A stretch of 19,989 nucleotides of DNA from an uncultured Clostridia bacterium (GTDB lineage Bacteria; Bacillota; Clostridia; Christensenellales; CAG-1252). The stretch is from NCBI GenBank assembly GCA_946626795.1, contig CAMOUZ010000011.1, forward strand, positions 1-19,989, in the 5' to 3' direction. Shown here piece by piece: positions 6,126 to 14,900 of this stretch. The notes under the pieces were generated by a model, which was not told the DNA's origin, made no database searches, and saw only the letters and a list, made by a program, of their open reading frames with translations. The translations under genes were made by a program, and so were the position numbers. Positions within the stretch are counted from its first letter, which is position 1; every line of letters starts with the position of its first letter.

Positions 6126-9100
6126 ATGGAAAAGTTTTTGAGAAAAAGGAATGCTATACTGCTCTTGAAGGCGGCGGCGATCGTGCTCTGCCTGACGTTG
6201 CTTTTGACCGTTTTCGCCTTCTTGCAGGCGGATGCGACCTCGGCTTCGGCGACGGTGGATCCCACGCGGACGATCACGGTGTCCGACGCGCAGGTGCGCC
6301 GCGGAGAAGAGTTCACGGTAGATATTTCGCTGAATGGGAATGAAGGCGGAATGTTCGCTTTGCGCCTCGAAGTGAAGTTCGATCGAAAAGCGATCACCTT
6401 GGTGGACGCTTATCGTCCTGCGGCGAATACCCCGGCGATAAATGCGGGCGGCTGGGCGATGCCCACGGCGGGTTGCACGATGTCGAACGGCAATAACGGC
6501 TATGCGATGTACGGTAACGACGCGAATCCTTTCGTCATCTTCCTCGTGGCGAATAGCAAGAGCGTCGGGAACGGGCTTGTGGCTCGTCTGACCTTTCAGG
6601 CTTCTTCCGATATCGTTCTCGAAAATGACGACGACTTCAACGCGGTGGATTTCTCCGTCACCTGCGATGCGTCGAATACGCGCGTGGAGCTCAATCAGGA
6701 CTGTGAGGTCCCCGTGACGGATGGGCGCGTGGAAATCGCTTACAATACCTACATACTGAAATTGAGATACAACGTTAGCGGACTGAACGGAACGGAAGTT
6801 GCGACGACCGTCGTCTATGACTCCGCCGATCAAGCGGGCAGGATCTCTCTTGCAAACGCCACGGCGAATGTGACGCCGTATAAGGCGAGCACCCCCGAAT
6901 ACACCTATGAGCCGCGCAGCTGGGCGCTGAATGCGGCGGAATGCACGGAGACGCATCTCGTGTATGAGCCCACCTTTGAGGCGATCCCCGTTCCTTATAC
7001 GCTCACTTTCCGCAAGGGCGTGGAACAGACAAACGGCGACATCGAGTACGTGGATACCGAAGCTTTTACGGATGGCTACGGCACGGTGATCCCCTTCGAC
7101 GATTATACGCCCACGGCGGCGTACGACGCGTATCACGCGAGCTTCGCCGGCTGGTATGTGGACGAAGATTGCGAGACGCCCGTGAATTTTGCGACGATTC
7201 CTGTGGGGAATAGGACGATTTACGGCTATTACGTCTTGAATGAGGACCGCGATCCCACGGCGAGGACCAAGCTCTCCACCACGGTCTATACGGCGAAAGA
7301 GGGCGCGAATTATTATGTATATGTGAATGTGAACGTCGAAGAGAACTTTGTCTTTAACTCGGTTCGCTTTGCTCTGGATTATGATGATGGCAAGCTTGCG
7401 CTCGACGCTTTCAAGTACGAGACGGACAGCCCGTTCTACGGCGTTTTGACGGCGGTCTTCCCCGCGGTGAATGCCGCGATCGACGAAGGCACGGCGGACG
7501 TGACGGCGTGGCAGAGCCCCGAGGCGGGGTATGAGCCCGAGCTCGTCTTTGCTTTCCTCTCCGCTTCCACGAACGTGGCGTCGGAGGGCAAGCTTCTCAC
7601 CTTGCGTTTCCGCGTCTTGGACGCCGAGACGACGGATTGGTCGACGGCGATCGGCGTGAAGAAGACCTCTCAGCCGAACGCGGCGAATTATGACGTCACG
7701 CGCTTGAAGGGGAATGGAAGCGCTTGGTATGTGGATTGGACAGAAGGAAGCGCTTCGCTCGAAGTGCTCCGCGTCAAGAAGCCCTCCGAGACCACGCAGG
7801 AATACACGTATAATCACGGCAATGATGTCACGTATGAATACGCGCAGAGCGACGACGCAGCGTATTACGCCGTTAGCGGAAATGTCAGACAGACGGCGGG
7901 AGAGCATACGGTCGCGGCTACCCTCATCGCAGAGCCGAGCGACGCGGACGCGCGTTACATCACCTGGACGGACGGCAGCACCGAGGTGGTGGCATATCTA
8001 TTTATCATCAAGCCTTTTGCAGTCTCCATTCCTGTGCAATACGACGATTACGCCACGAGATACGTCTATCCCGCGGTGCCTTCCGATTATACCTTCAAGA
8101 CGACGGACGCCACCTCCATTTATTACGAGACGAGCGTTTCGAGCACGGAGAGCGTTCTCGACGCAGGCACGTATACGGTGACGGCGCATCTTGTGAACGG
8201 AAATTACTGCTGGGCGGATCAAACGACGGATGATATCGAATTCGATTTCATCGTGAATAAGAAGCCGGTGACGTCTCCCGTCATCGTCGGCAAGAAATAT
8301 AATGGACTTTTGCAGACGGCGGACATCGAGGACGCCGAGCGTTATGTGGTCACGACGAATGCGGGCGGCACGAATTACGGCACGTATCCCGTCGTCCTGA
8401 CCCTTACGGACAGCGCGAATTATTGCTGGAAGGACGCGCCGAACAGCGCCGCCATCACTCTTGATTTCAAGATCGTGAAGGCGCAGAACTATTGGAAAAT
8501 CAGCCCGTACGTCGTCAGTAAGTATTACGACGGGTATCCCATCGAGACCAGCCAAGCCGCCGCGGCGATCGACGGCGAGACGGCGCTCACGACCATCACG
8601 TTCTTTAATGAGAACGGGGTCGCTCTTCTCGCCGCGCCGACGGATGCGGGCATATATTCCGTGGTCTTCACCGTGCCCGACCTTCACGACGAAGTGACGG
8701 ATGAGATCTATCTCGAAGGCATCACCGAGACTTGGGCGTTCGAGATCAAGAAAGTGCAGCTCGCCAAGCCCGTTGCCGAAGAGAGGGTCTATGTCTATGA
8801 CGGCAAGCCGAAGGACTTTAAGTTCGTGACGTCGAGCAGCAATACCGATCGTTACGTCGTGAACGGCACGCCGCAGACCGAAGTGGGCGTTTATGACGTT
8901 ACGGTGAGCATTCGCGATGAATATAAGCAGAATTATTGCTGGCAAGGCGAAGAAGGAGAGAATGAAGAAGGCATCTTGACCTTTACTTTCGAGATCCGCA
9001 GGGATGCTCTCACGGCGTCCGGAGCGGGCTATGAGGCGAAGGTCACCGAAGCGAAAGGCTTTGTCAAAGACGAGGCGTTTTCGGTCGCGCTTCAAGAGAA

Positions 9101-11921
9101 TGCGGAGATGGATGTCCTCTATGATATCCTGAAACAGACGGATGGCGAAGCGCAGAATAAATGTATTCTTGCGCCCTTGACGCTCTCCCTCTCGAACAGA
9201 CCTTTCTCTCTCGTCGAGTCTTTCCGTTATGAGATCAAGCTTCCCAAGGCGGATCGCGAGGGCTATGTCGTCGGCTATTTCGATGCGGATGAGCTCATCT
9301 TGTTTGACGCGACGCTTACGGACGATGGCGTTCTCGTTTTCACCGCGCCGTACTCTGGCGCCTTCCTCCTCTTGGCGGATCACCTTTTCGAGGCGGTGGA
9401 AGCGCCCGCCGCAAAGTATCTTAAAACGGCGGCGGATTGCGTGACGCCCGCGGAATACTATATGGTCTGTTCCTGCGGCGAGAGCAGCAAAGAATATGGC
9501 GGGAAGACCTTCTTCTACGGCGAGCCGAACGGCCATGACTATGATCCCGCGACTCGCGTTTGGATGTGGGCGGCGGATTATTCCTCCTGTGAGATGAAGA
9601 TGACTTGTTCCGTAGACGGTCACGAAGCGTCTTTCCCCGCTCGCGTGGAAGAGAAAGATCATTCCGCGCCGAGAAAAGCGCAAGACGGATACATCGTTTA
9701 TCTCGCGACGGTTTCCTATCAGGGAACGGATTATACGGACGAGGTTTTGAAGATCCTGCCTTCCGACGGTCACGAGTATTCCGCCCCGCCCACGTGGAGC
9801 GAATGGGTGGAATCGGGCTCGACCTATGAGATCACCGCGACTTTCGTCTGCGACTGCGGAGAGAGCGTCGTGTCCATCCCCGCCGAAGTCACGTACACGC
9901 TGTCGGAGGATAATCTCAGGATCTTCTATAAAGCGACGGTGATCTTTAACGCGGAAGAATATGTCAAAGAAAAAGAAGTGATGGGATGTCCCGTTGCGAT
10001 CTTTAAATTAAATGCGGACACTGCGGCGAACGAAGAGAATACGTTCAGACGTCAGGTGCTCCTCCCGGGGGATGTGATTACATTTATTGACCCGCCCGCG
10101 AGAGAAGACGGCGAGTTTATCGGTTGGCTCTCTCCCAAAGGCGTGCTGATTATGAAGGATGAAAGCGGCGCCGCGCTCAATTATAAGATCGGCTTGCATG
10201 ACGAGACCTTTATCGCGCAGTGGGCGGATTACTCCACGGTGAATGTCAGCGTGAAGGATAGTTCCGATCGGGCGATCGCGGGCGCGAACGTGCGAATCCT
10301 CGACGGCGATGTTCTCGTGGCGGAGGCGACGGAAGGTGTCGGCGGATATAACGTGCAGAGAATACCGTTCGGAAATTATAAGCTCGTCACGTCGTATACG
10401 ACGCCGGAAGGAAATGTTATCACGAAATCGGCCGGACTTGATATAACGAGCGTTTCCATGAATATCGAAGTGGTCTTGCCCGTAACTCGTTTTAATACCG
10501 TCGTCGAGGGCGAAGGTTCTGCCGAAGGGCTGGAAAATGCGATCTCGGATGCGGAAAAGAACGCGATCAAAGAAGGCACTGCGGCGAATACCGTGAATGA
10601 GATCACCGTTACGCAAACAAGGGTGCAGAATGTAAGCGAAAGCATTCAGTCCGAAATGCAGCGTGTCGTCCATGCCGCGGAGGGAAATGACGTGGATCTC
10701 TTGGAGTTTTACGATGTTTCCATGGTTATGATCAAGACCTTGCGTAACGCGCAGGGAGAGAGCTGGTCGCAGCGCATCGTGATCTATGAAGCCGAAGGCT
10801 ATCAAATCAACGTATTCCCCATTTCCGCCCTCTTGCGCAGCGAGATGGTTCGCGTGGGCGGAACGGTGGATAATATCTTCGTTTATAAGCGCCATACGGA
10901 CGATTCGGGTCGTATAACCATCACAAGAGTGCCGAAAGTCGCGGCGCAGGAAGGCGCCGATGAGAAGACGAACTTCGAATGCTTCTTCATCAAGAGAGTG
11001 GCGGGCGTGGATTATATCGCCATTCGTCAGAAGGAATACAGCGCGTTCGGTTTCGGCGTGTCAAAAGAAAGCGTGCTCCTTGCGAATGAGGTCATCGAGC
11101 TCTCCGTAGAGGACCGCACCTTCGGCGCGGACGCCAAGACGCCTTATGTCAGGGCGAAATACGGTTCCGCGAACGTCGTCTATACCTATTCTTCCTCGGA
11201 GGACGGTGTTTACGCCAAGGACATTCCGACGAATGCGGGGCTTTATTACGTCAAGGCGTATATCCCCGCGACCTCCGCTTATGAGAGCGCAACGAAAGTC
11301 GCTTCTTTCCGTATCGCGAAGAAGACGGTGGCGAAGCCCGCGGAAAATACCGCGCGTTATGTATATACCGGCGCGGAGCAGACCTATACCGTTCTTCCGA
11401 GCGCGGAGTATACGGTGACGGGCAATGCGAAGACCGACGCGGGGAAATATGTCGTCACAGTCGCATTGAACGATGCGGAGAACTGCGTCTGGGAGGACGG
11501 CACGACGAGTCCCGTCTCCTTCGACTTCGTGATCGAGCGTAAGAAGATCACCGACGTGGAAGGGCTCTCCTTCAAGGACAAGAGCTTCCATTTCGATTTC
11601 AAGTCGCATTCCATTTATGTCGAAGGCGAGCTCCCCGAGGGCGTTCGCGTCGAATATGAGGGGAACGACGAGAGTGATTTCGGTCGTTATTACGTCAAGG
11701 CGACATTCTTCTCGGATAATGAGAATTACGAGGTGTCGGAGCCTCTTGTTGCGGTGATGACGATCAGTTTGAATTGGGTGATCATCATCATCTTGCTCGC
11801 CGTGGTGCTCTTGCTCTTTATCTTGATCCTGATCATGGTGGAGAGAGCGATCCGTGCGGCCAAGAAGGGAGAGAATAAGAATAAGGACGCTTCGGCGAAG
11901 GAGGATGGAAGCAATGAGTAA
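6126..11921 (+). CDS. Giant membrane-anchored scaffold with two cohesin domains and Ig-like repeats
   Basis: This 1931-residue protein starts at ATG 6126 (GGAGAG at 6115-6120); an upstream in-frame ATG at 6105 has no ribosome site. In order: signal peptide or N-terminal hydrophobic segment (about 1-38); cohesin 1 (about 40-203, GEEFTVDISLNGNEGG); an InlB-like region (about 205-375, ending FAGWYVDEDCETPVNFATIP); cohesin 2 (about 380-548); four tandem beta modules to about 955 marked by YITW or NYCW; a cysteine-containing region with C-x-C-G pairs (about 1105-1290); a carboxypeptidase-regulatory-like domain (about 1368-1452); a fifth NCVW module (about 1734-1808); and a transmembrane helix (about 1884-1905) with a basic, hydrophilic cytoplasmic tail. 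There is no dockerin, enzyme or sortase motif. It would present two dockerin-binding sites far from the membrane. Its stop overlaps the next gene's start, implying translational coupling. Confidence 0.82.
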   Translation: MEKFLRKRNAILLLKAAAIVLCLTLLLTVFAFLQADATSASATVDPTRTITVSDAQVRRGEEFTVDISLNGNEGGMFALRLEVKFDRKAITLVDAYRPAANTPAINAGGWAMPTAGCTMSNGNNGYAMYGNDANPFVIFLVANSKSVGNGLVARLTFQASSDIVLENDDDFNAVDFSVTCDASNTRVELNQDCEVPVTDGRVEIAYNTYILKLRYNVSGLNGTEVATTVVYDSADQAGRISLANATANVTPYKASTPEYTYEPRSWALNAAECTETHLVYEPTFEAIPVPYTLTFRKGVEQTNGDIEYVDTEAFTDGYGTVIPFDDYTPTAAYDAYHASFAGWYVDEDCETPVNFATIPVGNRTIYGYYVLNEDRDPTARTKLSTTVYTAKEGANYYVYVNVNVEENFVFNSVRFALDYDDGKLALDAFKYETDSPFYGVLTAVFPAVNAAIDEGTADVTAWQSPEAGYEPELVFAFLSASTNVASEGKLLTLRFRVLDAETTDWSTAIGVKKTSQPNAANYDVTRLKGNGSAWYVDWTEGSASLEVLRVKKPSETTQEYTYNHGNDVTYEYAQSDDAAYYAVSGNVRQTAGEHTVAATLIAEPSDADARYITWTDGSTEVVAYLFIIKPFAVSIPVQYDDYATRYVYPAVPSDYTFKTTDATSIYYETSVSSTESVLDAGTYTVTAHLVNGNYCWADQTTDDIEFDFIVNKKPVTSPVIVGKKYNGLLQTADIEDAERYVVTTNAGGTNYGTYPVVLTLTDSANYCWKDAPNSAAITLDFKIVKAQNYWKISPYVVSKYYDGYPIETSQAAAAIDGETALTTITFFNENGVALLAAPTDAGIYSVVFTVPDLHDEVTDEIYLEGITETWAFEIKKVQLAKPVAEERVYVYDGKPKDFKFVTSSSNTDRYVVNGTPQTEVGVYDVTVSIRDEYKQNYCWQGEEGENEEGILTFTFEIRRDALTASGAGYEAKVTEAKGFVKDEAFSVALQENAEMDVLYDILKQTDGEAQNKCILAPLTLSLSNRPFSLVESFRYEIKLPKADREGYVVGYFDADELILFDATLTDDGVLVFTAPYSGAFLLLADHLFEAVEAPAAKYLKTAADCVTPAEYYMVCSCGESSKEYGGKTFFYGEPNGHDYDPATRVWMWAADYSSCEMKMTCSVDGHEASFPARVEEKDHSAPRKAQDGYIVYLATVSYQGTDYTDEVLKILPSDGHEYSAPPTWSEWVESGSTYEITATFVCDCGESVVSIPAEVTYTLSEDNLRIFYKATVIFNAEEYVKEKEVMGCPVAIFKLNADTAANEENTFRRQVLLPGDVITFIDPPAREDGEFIGWLSPKGVLIMKDESGAALNYKIGLHDETFIAQWADYSTVNVSVKDSSDRAIAGANVRILDGDVLVAEATEGVGGYNVQRIPFGNYKLVTSYTTPEGNVITKSAGLDITSVSMNIEVVLPVTRFNTVVEGEGSAEGLENAISDAEKNAIKEGTAANTVNEITVTQTRVQNVSESIQSEMQRVVHAAEGNDVDLLEFYDVSMVMIKTLRNAQGESWSQRIVIYEAEGYQINVFPISALLRSEMVRVGGTVDNIFVYKRHTDDSGRITITRVPKVAAQEGADEKTNFECFFIKRVAGVDYIAIRQKEYSAFGFGVSKESVLLANEVIELSVEDRTFGADAKTPYVRAKYGSANVVYTYSSSEDGVYAKDIPTNAGLYYVKAYIPATSAYESATKVASFRIAKKTVAKPAENTARYVYTGAEQTYTVLPSAEYTVTGNAKTDAGKYVVTVALNDAENCVWEDGTTSPVSFDFVIERKKITDVEGLSFKDKSFHFDFKSHSIYVEGELPEGVRVEYEGNDESDFGRYYVKATFFSDNENYEVSEPLVAVMTISLNWVIIIILLAVVLLLFILILIMVERAIRAAKKGENKNKDASAKEDGSNE
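7800..11570 (+). repeat. Five diverged beta-sandwich modules with an (N)YCW signature inside the scaffold protein
   Basis: Each module ends in a recognisable block: a Y/C-W pair, a short polar turn, then a strand x-F-x-I-x-K. Copies read RYITWTDGSTEV, GNYCWADQTTDD, ANYCWKDAPNSA, QNYCWQGEEGEN and, after a gap of roughly 800 residues, ENCVWEDGTTSP. Each is preceded by an AG-x-Y-x-V strand. Four are tandem (about 7800-9000); the fifth is at about 11330-11550. They look like bacterial Ig-like spacer domains. Confidence 0.65.
11898..11904 (+). promoter_or_regulatory. Ribosome binding site inside the scaffold gene that sets the start of the repeat protein
   Basis: AAGGAGG lies nine bases before ATG 11914 and within the last codons of the scaffold gene. 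A closer in-frame ATG at 11905 directly abuts the site and is too near to use. The downstream start ATGAGTAA contains the scaffold stop TAA (11919-11921), an overlap of 8 nt typical of coupled translation. Confidence 0.75.
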
Positions 11922-14900
11922 TATCGCGAGCTTGATGGGAAATATCGTCTCGGCGGCGGGCGGCGCGCTCATCGCGGTCTATGTCCTTCTCGGTCTCGTA
12001 GGAGCCGTGGGGCTCGTTACGATTTGGAGGCTCGTCGTTTTGGCGAAGACGCGCAAGAGCGAGCCCGAAAAACCGGCTCAGGAAGAAGCGAAGGAAGCGG
12101 TCCCGCCCATCGCGGAGCCCGAACCCGCAGAAGAAGTCGCGCCGGTTCCGCAAGTGAATTGCGACGATTGCGAAAAGGTGAAGGAGCTTCAAGAGAGGGT
12201 GAATTATCTCGAAGGCAAGGTGCAAGAGCTCGAAAATGCGCCCAAGCCCGAGCCCGAGATCGTGTACGTGGAGAAGGAAAGAACGCTCGCGGAGAGCCTT
12301 AATGTCGCGAGAGAAGTCGGCAAGACGAATATCACGAAAAAATCCATTATCGCTTATCTTTCCGAGAAATACGGCGACGACGTGGAGCTCATCGGCAGAG
12401 GGCAGAAGACGGGGAACGGCAAGCTTCCTCTTTCGGACAATCATTTTATCACTACGGCAGACGGCGTGCGCACTTGCTTTACGTACGTCTATGAGACGGA
12501 AGAGGGCGGAGTGGTCTCTCTCGTGCGTTTGGACGAGAAATACGCGGCGATCCTCGCGGAGAAGCATCCCAACGTGTGCCTCAGTCGTTTCCCCAAGAAC
12601 AAGGCGGGAGATTGGTATAGTATCGTCGCGGACGATTCCTTTGACGAAGCGGACTATTACGCGGTCTTCGACGCTTCCATTCTTTATTTGAAGGGAGACG
12701 CGAAGGAAGAGGAGAAGCCCGTAGAGCTCGAAGAACGCACGTTGAAAGAGAGCCTTGTCGCCGCGAGCGAAGCGGGCAAGCATAATAACATTACGAAGAA
12801 GAGCATTATCGCTTATCTCGCCGAGAAATACGGCGATACGGTGGAACTCATCGGCAGGGGGCAGAAGACGGGGAACGGCAAGCTTCCGCTCTCGGATAAT
12901 CACTTCGTCACCGCGGCGGACGGCACGCGCACCTGCTTTACGTACGTCTATGAGACGACGGAGGGCGGCGTAGTCTCCCTCGTGCGTTTGGACGCGAAAT
13001 ACGTGGACGATCTCGTGGAGAAGCATCCCGACGTCGGTCTCAGCCGCTTCCCGAAGAATAAGGCGGGCGATTGGTATAGCGTGGTCGCGGACGATTCCTT
13101 CGATGAAGAAGGATATTACGCGGTCTTCGACGCGTCCATTCGTTATCTCAGAGGCGACGTCACGGACGAGCCCGAGCCGATGGAAGAGATCAGTTTGAAA
13201 GAGAGTCTCGCCGTAGCGGAAGAGATCGGCGCGGTGGGCGTCGTCACGAAGAAGTCCATCATCAAACATCTTTCCGAGACCTTCGGCGAAAGGGTGGAGC
13301 TGAACGGCAGGAAGAATCGGACGGATAACGGCAAGCTCCTCGTCTCGGACAATCACTTTGCGCTCGGCAAGAAGAGAATCTGCTTCACGTACGTCTATGA
13401 GGACGAAGCGGGCAAAGTCACCATTCTCGTGAAGACGAGCGAAGCGTATGCGGAGGCATTGCGCGACGCGCATGGCGCGGCGGTGCATCACAGCCGCTTC
13501 CCGAAGAATAAGGATAAAGATTGGTATAACGTGGTCATCGACGGCAGCTTTACGGAGCGGCAGGTCTATGCTTTCCTCGACGACGCGGCGCGCCTTGCTC
13601 TCGGAGAGTCCGTCGTGCTCGAAGAGCGCACGTTGAAAGAGAGCCTTATCGCCGCTTCCGAAGCCGGAAAGAGCACCATAACGAAAAAGAGCATTATTTC
13701 CTATCTTTCCGACAAATACGGCGACGACGCGGAGCTTGTCGGCAGGGGACAGAAGACGGGGAACGGCAAGCTTCCGCTCTCGGATAATCATTTTATCACC
13801 GCAGCGGACGGCAAGCGCACTTGTTTTGCTTATGTGTATGAGACGGAAGAGGGCGGCGTGCTCTCTCTCGTGCGTTTGGACGCGAAGTACGCCGAGTATC
13901 TTGCGGAGAAGCATCCCGACGTCTGTACGAGTCGCTTCCCGAAGAACAAGGCGGGCGATTGGTATAGCGTGGTCGCGGACAGCACCTTCGGCGACGTGGC
14001 GTATTACGGCATTTTCGATGCTTCGATCCGTTATCTGAAAGGTGAGGCGGCGGAAGACGCCGAGCCGATGGAAGCGATCAGCCTGAAAGAGAGTCTCGCC
14101 GTGGCGAAAGAGATCGGCGCGGTGGGCGTCGTCACGAAGAAGTCCATCATCAAACATCTTTCCGAGACCTTCGGCGAAAGGGTGGAGCTGAACGGCAGGA
14201 AGAATCGGACGGATAACGGCAAGCTCCTCGTCTCGGACAATCACTTTGCGCTCGGCAAGAAGAGAATCTGCTTCACGTACGTCTATGAGGACGAAGCGGG
14301 CAAAGTCACCATTCTCGTGAAGACGAGCGCCGCATATGCGGACGCATTGCACGACGCGCACGGCGCGGCGGTGCATCACAGCCCCTTCCCGAAGAATAAG
14401 GATAAAGATTGGTATAACGTGGTCGTCGACGGCAGTTTCACGGAGAAGCAGGTCTATGCTTTCCTCGATGACGCCGTGCGCCTCGTTTTGGAGGACGTCG
14501 CGCCCCTTGCGGAAGTGGCGGTAACGGCGGTGGAAGAAGTGCCCGCGGAAGAAGCGCACGTCGTCGCGGAGACCCCCGTTGAGGAAGCTCCCGTCGAGGA
14601 ATCCCCCGCAGAGGAGGCTTCGGCGGAAGAAACGCAGGAAGTGGAGATGGAAGAAGCCACCTTGAAAGAAGCGATCGAAGAGGCGAAGAAGGTCGGCGCG
14701 GTGGGCGTCGTCAGCAAGAAGTCCATCGTGGTGTATCTCGATCGGAAGTACGGCAAGAAGCTGGAACTTCATCCGAGAAAGAGCCGCACGGATAACGGCA
14801 AGCTCCTCGTCTCGGACAATCACTTCGCGCTCGATGACGGGAAACGCGTCTGCTTTACGTATATTTATCAAGACGAAGCGGGCAAGGTTGTCATCCTTCT

